Below are positions 1 to 6,636 of a stretch of DNA of 15,217 bases, in pieces. Under the pieces are notes generated by a model that was not told the origin of the DNA, made no database searches, and saw only the letters and a list, made by a program, of their open reading frames with translations. Each line of letters starts with the position of its first letter. Position 1 is the stretch's first letter. The translations under genes were made by a program, and so were the position numbers. Source of the stretch: Alphaproteobacteria bacterium (GTDB taxonomy: Bacteria; Pseudomonadota; Alphaproteobacteria; UBA6615); assembly GCA_030831135.1 (NCBI GenBank), contig JAURLR010000046.1, positions 1 to 15,217 on the forward strand. The letters run 5' to 3'.

Positions 1-1302
1 ATCGGCGATCAGATCAGTGAAGCGGTCAGGATCCATCGCAACGCCAGCAGGAGCGAGGCACGATCGCGCGCGCGCGAGGTGCTCGACCTCGTCGGTATTC
101 CTGATGCCGGGCGCCGGCTGCGGGATTATCCACACCAGTTCTCCGGCGGCATGCGCCAGCGTGTGATGATCGCCATGGCGCTTGCCTGCGATCCCAAGCT
201 TCTGATCGCCGACGAGCCGACCACGGCGCTGGATGTGACGATCCAGGCGCAGATCCTCGAATTGCTCGACGACCTGAAGGAAAGATTCGGGATGTCGATG
301 CTGTTCATCACCCACGATCTGGGCATCGTGCGGAAAATGGCCGACCGGGTTTGCGTTATGAACCAGGGTGAAATCGTGGAACACGGAACGACCGAAAGCA
401 TCTTCCAGAACCCGTCTCACGCTTATACCCGGCATCTTCTCGATGCCGAGCCCTCCGGGTCCGCCCGGTCGCCAGACCGCAACGCACCCAAGATCATGAA
501 GGCAGACGACCTGCGGGTATACTTCCCGATCAAGGCCGGAATCATGCGTCGCACCGTCGATCATGTGAAAGCCGTGGACGGGATCACCGTGGAGGTTCGC
601 GAGGGCCAGACCGTCGGTGTCGTCGGGGAATCGGGATCGGGCAAGACAACCCTTGGACTGGCCCTGCTGCGGCTGATTTCATCCGATGGCCCCATCGAGT
701 TCGAGGGAAAGCAGATCGCCAATCTGCGCTCGCGCGAGTTACGCCCGCTGCGCCGGGAAATGCAGGTCGTCTTTCAGGACCCCTATGGTTCGCTGTCGCC
801 GCGCATGTCGATTTCTCAGGTCATCGAAGAAGGGCTGAAGGTTCACAGCCTTGGCGGGAACGCGGCAGAACGGGACGACATGATCGTCAAGGTCATGGAA
901 GAAGTCGGTCTCGACCCGGCCGCACGGCACCGTTACCCCCATGAATTCTCTGGCGGCCAGCGCCAGCGTGTGGCCATTGCCCGCGCGCTTGTCCTGCGGC
1001 CGAAATTCATCGTTCTCGACGAGCCAACCTCCGCGCTGGACCGTTCGGTTCAGGCCCAGATCATCGACCTGCTGCGCGGCCTGCAGGAGAAGTACAAGCT
1101 CGCCTATATGTTCATCAGCCATGATCTCAAGGTGGTGCGCGCCATTTCGAACCACGTCATCGTCATGCGCAACGGCAAGGTGGTCGAACAGGGCCCCGCC
1201 GATGAAATCTTCGACCACCCCCAGCAGGCTTACACCAAGGCCCTGATGGCCGCCGCCTTCGATCTCGCCGCGACAGGCGCTGGCGATGCGGTCACAACCT
1301 GA
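1..1302 (+). CDS. yejF: Peptide ABC transporter, fused double ATP-binding subunit (YejF-like), 5'-truncated by window
   Basis: Energises import of oligopeptides or related solutes; both ATPase modules lie in one cytoplasmic chain. The frame is open from base 1, so the start and the first Walker A lie upstream; 433 residues are visible and the E. coli YejF is roughly 100 longer. Visible module 1 has signature FSGGMRQR (visible residues 47-54), Walker B ending in Asp71-Glu72 and the switch His105. Module 2 has Walker A GESGSGKT (Lys215), signature FSGGQRQR (316-323), Walker B Asp340-Glu341 and His374. Stretches such as [10 protein letters not shown] and [15 protein letters not shown] closely follow remembered E. 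coli YejF, favouring it over DppD/DppF or GsiA. The permease and binding-protein genes would be expected upstream, outside the window. The substrate cannot be read from the ATPase. Confidence 0.93.
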   Translation: MGDQISEAVRIHRNASRSEARSRAREVLDLVGIPDAGRRLRDYPHQFSGGMRQRVMIAMALACDPKLLIADEPTTALDVTIQAQILELLDDLKERFGMSMLFITHDLGIVRKMADRVCVMNQGEIVEHGTTESIFQNPSHAYTRHLLDAEPSGSARSPDRNAPKIMKADDLRVYFPIKAGIMRRTVDHVKAVDGITVEVREGQTVGVVGESGSGKTTLGLALLRLISSDGPIEFEGKQIANLRSRELRPLRREMQVVFQDPYGSLSPRMSISQVIEEGLKVHSLGGNAAERDDMIVKVMEEVGLDPAARHRYPHEFSGGQRQRVAIARALVLRPKFIVLDEPTSALDRSVQAQIIDLLRGLQEKYKLAYMFISHDLKVVRAISNHVIVMRNGKVVEQGPADEIFDHPQQAYTKALMAAAFDLAATGAGDAVTT

Positions 1303-1346
1303 TGGCCATGATCAAACCGAGTTCTCCAACCATGCGGGCGTGCTCG

Positions 1347-1432
1347 TCATTGCGAGCGAAGCGAAGCAATACAGTTGCGGTCTTTCCACTGCACCGGTCT
1401 GGATTGCTTCGTCGCGCTGCTCCTCGCAATGA
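1347..1432. repeat. REP/MITE-like imperfect hairpin element
   Basis: Nested inverted repeat. The outer arms TCATTGCGAG (1347-1356) and CTCGCAATGA (1423-1432) are perfect complements. The inner arms GAAGCAATACAG (1363-1374) and CTGGATTGCTTC (1399-1410) pair at 11 of 12 positions. A short CGGT/ACCG pair (1378-1381/1393-1396) continues the stem. The side bulges are unequal (6 and 12 nt). The motif resembles a dispersed repeat family I remember from many alphaproteobacterial genomes. No T-run follows, so it is more likely a repeat than an intrinsic terminator. It ends 18 nt before the ghrA ATG. Confidence 0.8.
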
Positions 1433-1450
1433 CCAACAGATGCCGGTGCC

Positions 1451-2386
1451 ATGGCCGTTCTGATCATCGCGCCCGGTCTGAAGGCCGACTGGTGGGCGCG
1501 CGAACTCCACGAGCAGAACCCGGCGTTCGATGTGCGGATATGGCCCGACGCCGGTGATCCCGATGACATCGACTACGCGCTTGCCTGGAAGCCGCCCCCG
1601 GGCGTTCTCGCGTCGTTTCCGAATCTGAAAGTGGTGTTCTCGTTGGGGGCTGGCGTGGATCACCTGCTCATCGATCCGGATTTTCCACCCCACAGCCGGA
1701 TATCCCGCGTGGTCGATCCCTATCTGACGGCCGGGATGGTTGAATATGTGCTGCTGCACGTCCTGCGCTATCACAAGAACCAGCCCGCACTGGATGACCA
1801 GCAACGCGCGAGAGTCTGGGATGATCGCGCCCACGAACTCAAGCAAGCCGATGAACGCCGGATCGGCATTCTTGGTCTGGGTGAGCTTGGTCAGGCGGCC
1901 GCCCGCGCGTTGGTGGCGCTCGAGTTTGATGTGGCGGGCTGGAGCCGGTCCCCGAAGACTATCGCGGACGTGCAATGCTTCCATGGGTCTGCGGGCCTGA
2001 ATGATCTGCTCGCGCGCACCGATATTCTGGTCTGCCTGCTGCCGCTGACCCCGGAAACGGAAAATATCCTGTGCGAAGAATTGTTCGCCCGACTGCCCGA
2101 AGGGGCATATCTGATCAATGCCGCGCGGGGCGGTCATCTGGTCGAGGATGACCTGATCCCGGCACTGGAATCCGGACAACTCGGGCAGGCCACACTGGAT
2201 GTGTTCCAGACCGAACCGCTGCCCGACAACCACCCGTTCTGGGGCCATCGGCAAATCACGGTCACGCCGCACAATGCGTCCATCACCGATCCCCGCAGTG
2301 TCGCGCGTCAGATCGTGGAGGGGATCACCGCAGTGGAAGACGGCAACCCGTTGCCAAATGCTGTGGACCGGAAGCTGGGGTATTAG
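1451..2386 (+). CDS. ghrA: Glyoxylate/hydroxypyruvate reductase A (D-2-hydroxyacid dehydrogenase)
   Basis: Reduces glyoxylate to glycolate and hydroxypyruvate to glycerate with NAD(P)H; cytosolic. The 311 residues match the usual GhrA length. The nucleotide-binding loop GLGELG is at 142-147. The catalytic triad of the D-2-hydroxyacid dehydrogenase family is present: Arg226 (in NAARGG), Glu255 (in QTEPLP) and His274 (in PHNAS). The spacing is almost that of E. coli GhrA. The DNA-contact-free N-terminal part, with SLGAGVDHLL at 64-73, is the substrate-side lobe. The ATG at 1451 has no obvious Shine-Dalgarno sequence and lies 18 nt after the hairpin repeat, so transcription may read through from the upstream transporter gene or start inside the repeat. 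Convergent with the gstB gene. Confidence 0.92.
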   Translation: MAVLIIAPGLKADWWARELHEQNPAFDVRIWPDAGDPDDIDYALAWKPPPGVLASFPNLKVVFSLGAGVDHLLIDPDFPPHSRISRVVDPYLTAGMVEYVLLHVLRYHKNQPALDDQQRARVWDDRAHELKQADERRIGILGLGELGQAAARALVALEFDVAGWSRSPKTIADVQCFHGSAGLNDLLARTDILVCLLPLTPETENILCEELFARLPEGAYLINAARGGHLVEDDLIPALESGQLGQATLDVFQTEPLPDNHPFWGHRQITVTPHNASITDPRSVARQIVEGITAVEDGNPLPNAVDRKLGY

Positions 2387-2394
2387 CCCCCTAC

Positions 2395-2429
2395 CTTGTC
2401 GTGCCCGGGGCAAGTCCGGGCATGACAAG
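2395..2429. repeat. Short REP-like hairpin between convergent genes (possible bidirectional terminator)
   Basis: The arms CTTGTCGTGCCCGG (2395-2408) and CCGGGCATGACAAG (2416-2429) pair over 14 positions with one G-T wobble and a 7-nt loop. It sits 8 nt after the ghrA stop and 12 nt before the end of the convergent gstB gene. There is no T-run on either side, so it is not a canonical intrinsic terminator. The sequence resembles another common alphaproteobacterial intergenic repeat. Confidence 0.7.
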
Positions 2430-2441
2430 CCGGGGATCGGG

Positions 2442-3062
2442 CTAGGCCAGCTCGATATCAACCCATTTCCGGAACCCGGCGTCATCGGAGAATGAATCAT
2501 ACCAGCGTTTGATATTCGGCGTGTCGATCCGCTCGATATCGAGATTGAACCAGCGATGGGCAATCGGCGCGATCGGAATGTCGGCCAGCGAAAACTTCTC
2601 CCCGGCAACAAAACGGTTCTCCGCAAGCTGGTCTTCAAGCACCTGCATCGCGGCGTTCCACTGCACCACTGCGGCATCGATGGCCTTCTGGTTGCGGTCC
2701 TCGGGTTTGGTCCGCACAAGGCCGATGAAGACCGGCACATGGCGCGGCGCCAGAAGTGACAATTCCCAATCCATCCAGCGTTCGATTGTTTGCCGGGCCT
2801 GGAAATCAGATGGGTAAAGGTCGCTCTTCGACTGCCGTGCCAGATAGCGGATGATGCTGTTGGATTCCCACATCACGAAATCACCGTCGACCACCACCGG
2901 CACACGCCCATTGGGATTCATGGCCAGATATTCAGGCGAATCATTGCGGCCAAAGGCCCCGCCGATATCGTTGTCGTGCTCATACTCCCGGTTCTGGGAA
3001 TCACAGAACCACAGAACCTTCTGCACATTTGTCGACGTCGCGCGTCCAAGAATTTTCAACAT
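2442..3062 (-). CDS. gstB: Glutathione S-transferase, GstB-like
   Basis: Cytosolic glutathione transferase; the E. coli homolog conjugates haloacetates/bromoacetate, but the substrate here is unknown. 206 residues. The N-terminal thioredoxin fold has RATSTNVQKVLW at 7-18, the cis-Pro segment AMNPNGRVPVV (47-57) and the glutathione-contacting ESNSIIRYL (66-74). The helical C-terminal domain has the IADIPIAPI-type N-capping segment. The motif order and wording follow E. coli GstB. The start is set at the ATG at 3062 because GGGGAGG lies just upstream; the in-frame ATG at 3092 lies beside the terminator T-run and would add a non-homologous tail. It is in tandem with the flavin monooxygenase gene but separated from it by a terminator. 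Confidence 0.9.
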   Translation of the reverse strand: MLKILGRATSTNVQKVLWFCDSQNREYEHDNDIGGAFGRNDSPEYLAMNPNGRVPVVVDGDFVMWESNSIIRYLARQSKSDLYPSDFQARQTIERWMDWELSLLAPRHVPVFIGLVRTKPEDRNQKAIDAAVVQWNAAMQVLEDQLAENRFVAGEKFSLADIPIAPIAHRWFNLDIERIDTPNIKRWYDSFSDDAGFRKWVDIELA

Positions 3063-3094
3063 CACCAGCCTCCCCGCGGGGCATTCATTCAAAG

Positions 3095-3122
3095 AAAAAG
3101 GGGCTGCGAAACACGCAGCCCC
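3095..3122 (-). terminator. Rho-independent terminator after the flavin monooxygenase gene
   Basis: On the minus strand a perfect 9-bp GC-rich stem (GGGGCTGCG/CGCAGCCCC, + strand 3100-3108 and 3114-3122) with a 5-nt loop is followed directly by five T residues (complement of 3095-3099). It starts 33 nt after the monooxygenase stop and ends 33 nt before the gstB start. Confidence 0.88.
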
Positions 3123-3155
3123 TCCATTCTAACCTGTTTGAGGCCGAAGCCGAAG

Positions 3156-4466
3156 CTACTCTGCGGCCTGCGCCATGTCGTGACCGGCTTTCGCAGTGAT
3201 CTCGTCGAGCACAGGCTTCACCACATCATTGAACTCGGTCATGTTCTGGATGACCTTGTCCTTCGGCATCTGCGCATAGTGATAGATCAGCGTGATGAAC
3301 TCAGCGGGCATCTGCTCCCACTGGGCCGCCAACTGGTCACGCACGGATTCGGCCGTACCAATGCAGTAGAGACCGGAATCGAGCATCGAGCCGATGACAT
3401 CAGCTTCGTCGAGCTTCCGGCGGCCCATGGCGGCATAGAAGTTCTTCCAGATGTCGAAGTCATGGGCCATCACGGCGTCGACAGCAGCGTCATAGCTTTC
3501 GGCGATCTGCAGCCAGCGCACGATGTTCTGGTTCTGACCCGGCAGCCAGTTGAAGCCATTGGCCTTGGCCGTTTCGGCGTACTGAAGGCCAAGCGGGGCG
3601 GCTGTGTTGATGTCCGTGAAATAGGTCGGAATGAAACCCATCCGCGCGTTGTAGTCGATCGTCTCCGGACTGCCACTGCCGGACACGAAAACCGGCGGAT
3701 GCGGATCCTGATACGGGGCCGGGCACACGGAAACATTGACGACGTTGTTGTTCTCGTCAACTTCGTCCAACGCACCCATGCGCTGGGTGACGCCAACCTG
3801 AGCCAACTGCCAGTCATCCACACCCGTATCGCCGGGATAGGGAATCTGCCAGGCACTGCCCTTGTGATTCATCGAATCCTGGGTCCAGGCCTTGAGCACG
3901 ATCTCGATATTCTCCTCGAACACATCGCGGTTGTGCTGATCGTTCGCGACATCCTTGTCGGAGATATGGAAACCGCTCTGGGCAAAACCGGCACCAACGG
4001 CTGTCTGGTTGTTCTTGGCGGCGGTCGGTGACTTCGTGGAGGTGGTGCCGTAATGCTGGCCGAAGACATTGGTCCAGCGGCTCTGATACCCGCGCGCGAA
4101 ACCGACGAAGCTGCGGCCCTGGCTCAGGTGATCGATGATCGCGGTTTCTTCGGCAACCCGGATCGGGTTCTGAATGCTCATCACATAGCCAAGCTGGCCG
4201 ACGCGCACATTCTTGGTGATGGCCGCCCAGTAGGCATCCATGATCGCCGGGGCCGGCCCAACCTCATAGCCTTCCGACCAGAAGTGATGCTCGATCGTGG
4301 CCACGCCCCAGAAATCTAGGTTGTCGGCGGCCATGATGACCTCGTGCCAGCCCTGAACGGTTTCCTGATAGCGTTGCTTGTTGCGACCGATCGGGCGAAG
4401 CTTCTCGCGCTCCGCCTCATCCTCGGCGTGGATGACCGGGTAGGTCTGCAGAATCGGTTTTACCAT
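3156..4466 (-). CDS. LLM-class flavin-dependent oxidoreductase (luciferase-like monooxygenase)
   Basis: Predicted FMN/F420-type monooxygenase that would use reduced flavin and O2 on an unknown substrate; cytosolic. 436 residues, long for the family because of an insert around GTTSTKSPTAAKN. The TIM-barrel features are visible: DFWGVATIEHHF at 51-62 (the usual E-H-H element after strand 2), VRVGQLGYVM (strand 3), NPIRVAEETAIIDHLSQGR, then FVGFARGYQ and PVFVSGSGSPETIDYNARMG near the C-terminal half. The ATG at 4466 has AGGGAGAG about 8 nt upstream. It is followed by a terminator and then by gstB. A preceding AT-rich intergenic stretch probably carries its promoter. It could be an alkane/alkanesulfonate-type or other LLM enzyme; the sequence does not say which. 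Confidence 0.88.
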   Translation of the reverse strand: MVKPILQTYPVIHAEDEAEREKLRPIGRNKQRYQETVQGWHEVIMAADNLDFWGVATIEHHFWSEGYEVGPAPAIMDAYWAAITKNVRVGQLGYVMSIQNPIRVAEETAIIDHLSQGRSFVGFARGYQSRWTNVFGQHYGTTSTKSPTAAKNNQTAVGAGFAQSGFHISDKDVANDQHNRDVFEENIEIVLKAWTQDSMNHKGSAWQIPYPGDTGVDDWQLAQVGVTQRMGALDEVDENNNVVNVSVCPAPYQDPHPPVFVSGSGSPETIDYNARMGFIPTYFTDINTAAPLGLQYAETAKANGFNWLPGQNQNIVRWLQIAESYDAAVDAVMAHDFDIWKNFYAAMGRRKLDEADVIGSMLDSGLYCIGTAESVRDQLAAQWEQMPAEFITLIYHYAQMPKDKVIQNMTEFNDVVKPVLDEITAKAGHDMAQAAE

Positions 4467-4544
4467 TGATGTCTCTCCCTATGATTTGGCTGCCGTCAAA
4501 GCGGCTCTTGTGGGAAAGATTACGCGTTTCGGTGGTGTAATCAC

Positions 4545-4592
4545 AAATTATGATAATTAATGACTGATATAATTATATATAATGAATAAAGC
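4545..4592 (-). promoter_or_regulatory. AT-rich region, probable promoter area of the flavin monooxygenase gene
   Basis: The strongly AT-rich block contrasts with its surroundings. On the minus strand it contains a perfect TATAAT (4577 to 4572), but no convincing -35 element at 17 nt, so the exact promoter is uncertain. The wider gap 4467-4687 also holds a small perfect hairpin, TGCCTG/CAGGCA at 4633-4648, without a T-run. It may weakly end the sigma/anti-sigma transcript. Confidence 0.35.
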
Positions 4593-4687
4593 TTGGCCCT
4601 AGTCTAAGCTCTTTCAGGGAAAACCGATTCACTGCCTGTTTCCAGGCAACACACGGGCACGGATTTATCTTCGACACCTAGTTATCG

Positions 4688-4879
4688 CTACATTCCCGCG
4701 ATCTTCCGGCGATACTCGTTCGCCCAGCGCCTGACCCGCGGATCTTCAACGATGAGCGCCTCTATTGCCTGCCTGACCTCATCCGACGCCGCGCCATCGA
4801 CATAGTCATGTATGTCCTCGATTGTGAGGATCATAAGTACCGCGCCATTGCCATCCGAACCGACCTGATCTCTAGGCAT
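4688..4879 (-). CDS. Mini anti-sigma-factor-like protein downstream of the ECF sigma gene
   Basis: 63 residues from the ATG at 4879, which overlaps the sigma stop codon by 8 nt, suggesting translational coupling. A later ATG at 4834 (48 residues, MILTIEDIHDYVDG) is an alternative; a TTG at 4894 is less likely. The segment IHDYVDGAASDEVRQAIEAL followed by EDPRVRRWANEYR resembles the first helices of anti-sigma domains (the LHAYVDGEL-type motif). There is no transmembrane segment and no HxxxCxxC zinc motif, and it does not look like NepR. Inference: a soluble, minimal anti-sigma that holds the adjacent sigma factor. The homology is weak, so the role is tentative, though position and overlap support a real gene. 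Confidence 0.7.
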   Translation of the reverse strand: MPRDQVGSDGNGAVLMILTIEDIHDYVDGAASDEVRQAIEALIVEDPRVRRWANEYRRKIAGM

Positions 4880-5441
4880 GAGCGCCTGCCGCAATCAGCG
4901 TGGAGCCCGCATCTCGGGGCTTTGCATGGTTCGCGCGCGATTCCGTCGCCGGCGCATCCATAACCTGACGCAACCTGGCGCGGGCACGTGACAGTCGGGA
5001 CTTCACGGTCCCAACGGGCAGATCGATCATGCCCGAGACCTCCTTGTAAGTATGGCCCTCCATGCCAATCAACAGCAGAACCTCGCGATCCGTTTCAGAG
5101 AGCTTGGCGAATGCCAGGCGGAACTCGGTCAGCTCCACAGCGGAGAACTGGGACCCCGGCACTCCGAGCTGAACGGCCTCGCTGTCATCCACGTCCAGAT
5201 GGACGCCGCGGCGCTGGATTTTGCGCATTTCGTCGATATGCGCGTTGCGCATGATGCGGAACAACCACGCCTTCATATTGGTGCCCTCTTCAAACCGGGC
5301 GATCTTCGAGATCGCCTTGGCCAGAGCATCCTGAACGAGATCGTCAGCGGCGTCATGGCGCCCTGTCAGCCCGCGCGCAAATCCGCGCATGGACGGGATC
5401 AGTTCTTCAATTTCCTTCGCCTGCTCTTCCTTCAACACCAT
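4872..5441 (-). CDS. ECF-family RNA polymerase sigma factor (EcfG/RpoE-like)
   Basis: Directs RNA polymerase to a stress or envelope regulon. 189 residues. Region 2 spans about 12-78, with DDLVQ at 33-37 and GTNMKAWLFRIMRN at 53-66. Region 4 spans about 104-158, with GTVKSRLSRAR at 144-154 as the recognition helix. A 30-residue C-terminal tail is not typical. The wording of regions 2 and 4 resembles the EcfG (general stress) group, but nepR and phyR are not beside it. The start is the ATG at 5441, because AAGGAG lies 5 nt upstream; the ATG at 5480 has no ribosome-binding site. The stop overlaps the mini anti-sigma gene. A GGAAC-N16-CGTT promoter match lies in the adjacent intergenic region. 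Confidence 0.92.
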   Translation of the reverse strand: MVLKEEQAKEIEELIPSMRGFARGLTGRHDAADDLVQDALAKAISKIARFEEGTNMKAWLFRIMRNAHIDEMRKIQRRGVHLDVDDSEAVQLGVPGSQFSAVELTEFRLAFAKLSETDREVLLLIGMEGHTYKEVSGMIDLPVGTVKSRLSRARARLRQVMDAPATESRANHAKPRDAGSTLIAAGAHA

Positions 5442-5525
5442 TTTCACTCCTTGGTCCGAGAACCTCTGGTTTGAAATCATGCTGAGCAGAATACGGATGC
5501 GCGACGGGTCCGCAACACGTTTCGC

Positions 5526-5579
5526 GTAAGTATATCGTGTATTATCAACGACTTACACAACTTGTGCAGTGGTGTGTAA
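5526..5579. promoter_or_regulatory. Cluster of inverted repeats, candidate operator
   Basis: GTAAGT (5526-5531) and ACTTAC (5551-5556) are perfect complements separated by 19 nt. TTACACA (5553-5559) and TGTGTAA (5573-5579) form a second perfect pair, 13 nt apart. The GTAAGT/ACTTAC half-sites recur upstream of the second RHH gene with a 5-nt spacing. The site lies about 85 nt upstream of the sigma start. Confidence 0.45.
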
Positions 5580-5637
5580 AGACCAAAGGATGGTATGTTG
5601 AAGCAGCAGCGACATGGCGTAAACTTGGTGAGAAGAT

Positions 5638-5662
5638 GGAACCAACCGGTTTTGCTGTCGTT
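5638..5662 (+). promoter_or_regulatory. Candidate ECF (EcfG-type) promoter GGAAC-N16-CGTT
   Basis: GGAAC at 5638-5642 and CGTT at 5659-5662 are separated by exactly 16 nt. This matches the GGAAC-N16/17-CGTT consensus established for alphaproteobacterial EcfG sigma factors. It points toward the first RHH gene and implies a leader of about 200 nt. A housekeeping-type alternative overlaps it (TTGCTG 5652-5657, 17 nt, CATATT 5675-5680). Confidence 0.5.
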
Positions 5663-5868
5663 GCATCGATTACTCATATTACACATGTGATGCATAAGAC
5701 GGATGTTCTGATGCGGGGCCCTGCTCTATCAAGAATGCCCTGTTTTGCTGCATTCTCCGGAAGCTCTTCGGGAGAAATATCGTCGAGCCAATGGACATTT
5801 CCGGGGGCGACCCCTTTGGTTTCGTTTTCCAGGCCTCTCCGGCAGATTCAATTAAGGATGCACCACGC

Positions 5869-6117
5869 ATGGCCCGCACGCCCAAAGCCAAACGCACCGA
5901 ACGCCTTCAAATCATGCTCGCCGATGTAGAATTGCAGGCCGTTGACAACTGGAGGTACGACAATCGTATCCCCACACGCGCGGCAGCCATACGTGAACTG
6001 TTGCGGCGCGGCATGGTGGCCGAGAACCTCGCGCCGCCGGGGCCGAATGCGGATTCGGGCGAATACAGCGTCGTGGATGACGATACGCTGACCTATATCC
6101 CGCTAACGGAGCGATAG
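5869..6117 (+). CDS. Small ribbon-helix-helix-type DNA-binding protein, copy 1
   Basis: 82 residues. KRTERLQIML is a likely beta strand and AAAIRELLRRGM a likely RHH helix; such proteins dimerise and bind operators. No toxin partner lies beside it. The start is the ATG at 5869, with AAGGA (5854-5858) upstream; the in-frame ATG at 5791 has no ribosome-binding site and adds a tail absent from copy 2. The core (residues 8-54) is identical to copy 2 at 32 of 47 positions, and both end in an EYSVVD element (residues 66-71 here) after a variable linker. Transcribed away from the sigma gene, it may be controlled by it. Its targets are unknown; autoregulation is possible. Confidence 0.82.
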   Translation: MARTPKAKRTERLQIMLADVELQAVDNWRYDNRIPTRAAAIRELLRRGMVAENLAPPGPNADSGEYSVVDDDTLTYIPLTER

Positions 6118-6210
6118 TATTCCAGCCTGCAAACCATACAATCCAATACCTAGAGGCCTGATCAACTGCGGCCCAGCCGTATGGTGAAAGGGCGGTTACG
6201 CATGTGCATG

Positions 6211-6238
6211 TTGAGTAAGTTACTCACTTACCTATGTT
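6211..6238 (+). promoter_or_regulatory. Candidate promoter with overlapping operator palindromes, RHH copy 2
   Basis: TTGAGT (6211-6216) and TATGTT (6233-6238) are 16 nt apart, each matching 4 of 6 consensus bases. Between them lie two overlapping palindromes: TGAGTAA-G-TTACTCA (6212-6226) and GTAAGT-TACTC-ACTTAC (6215-6231). A site between -35 and -10 is the classic place for a repressor such as an RHH protein. The remainder of the 208-nt gap (6118-6325) shows nothing else clear. Confidence 0.5.
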
Positions 6239-6325
6239 ATAGACACTGTCGCGACCGCTGTGTTTTCATTGCCCATAGCACGCCCCTACCAACACTCGAA
6301 TGTTTTCAACCACAGGTTTATCAGG

Positions 6326-6565
6326 ATGCCCGACACAAAGACCCACAAGCGCAGCGAACGGTTGCAAATCCTGCTCGCGACAGCGGAACTTGAGGCAATC
6401 GATGATTGGCGATATGACCACCATATTCCCTCACGCGCCGCCGCGATCCGAGTACTGCTGCGCCGGGGCCTTGAATCTCAAAATCTCGAAGACCCTGCCG
6501 ACAATGCCGAAACATCCGAATACAGCGTGGTAGATAAGCCGCTGAGTTACGAACGCCCCGCATAG
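6326..6565 (+). CDS. Small ribbon-helix-helix-type DNA-binding protein, copy 2
   Basis: 79 residues and a paralog of the upstream copy. KRSERLQILLATAELEAIDDWRY and AAAIRVLLRRGL form the same strand-helix-helix pattern, and the C-terminal SEYSVVDK element is retained. The ATG at 6326 aligns with copy 1's start; the upstream in-frame ATG at 6260 would add a tail that copy 1 lacks. The ribosome-binding site is weak. The Glu-to-Val change in the last helix (REL to RVL) and the changed turn (NRIPT to HHIPS) could give different DNA specificity or heterodimers. It has its own promoter-operator sequence, so it need not be co-transcribed with copy 1. No partner toxin is seen. Confidence 0.82.
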   Translation: MPDTKTHKRSERLQILLATAELEAIDDWRYDHHIPSRAAAIRVLLRRGLESQNLEDPADNAETSEYSVVDKPLSYERPA

Positions 6566-6636
6566 CCTTCCCGATGGCGCAACAGCGGCTTGAACGGCCT
6601 TGACGGATCGCCTGCTTTTGCGTGCATCTTTCTCTC

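Larger units (their letters stand above)
5442..5868. other. Intergenic regulatory region between the divergent sigma and RHH genes
   Basis: About 430 bases without a convincing gene. Its first 260 bases are less GC-rich than the flanks. It holds inverted repeats near the sigma side (GTAAGT 5526-5531 with ACTTAC 5551-5556; TTACACA 5553-5559 with TGTGTAA 5573-5579), an ECF-type promoter match (5638-5662) and two adjacent hairpins (5732-5756 and 5755-5774). Overlapping frames through it have unnatural composition and no usable ribosome-binding site. Confidence 0.6.

Noticed and set aside
1347..2429. CRISPR array or insertion sequence around ghrA
   Set aside because: The two hairpins are different sequences, there is no spacer-repeat periodicity, and no transposase is present.
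1292..2740. 482-codon open frame on - strand
   Set aside because: Runs antisense through ghrA and the repeats and overlaps gstB in another frame; no family resemblance.
2790..4031. 413-codon open frame on + strand
   Set aside because: Lies opposite the flavin monooxygenase and gstB; its protein has no family motifs, while the minus strand has clear ones.
5442..5480. Longer N-terminus for the sigma factor
   Set aside because: The ATG at 5441 has AAGGAG at ideal spacing; the ATG at 5480 has none.
5791..5868. Longer N-terminus for RHH copy 1
   Set aside because: No ribosome-binding site at 5791, and the extra residues are absent from the paralog.
5537..5929. 130-codon frame in the regulatory region (GTG start)
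   Set aside because: Overlaps the RHH copy 1 start in another frame, has no ribosome-binding site, and its composition is unlike the neighbouring genes.
5869..6565. Toxin-antitoxin system with the RHH proteins as antitoxins
   Set aside because: No toxin-like gene lies beside either copy; the next gene is the TPR-sulfotransferase.
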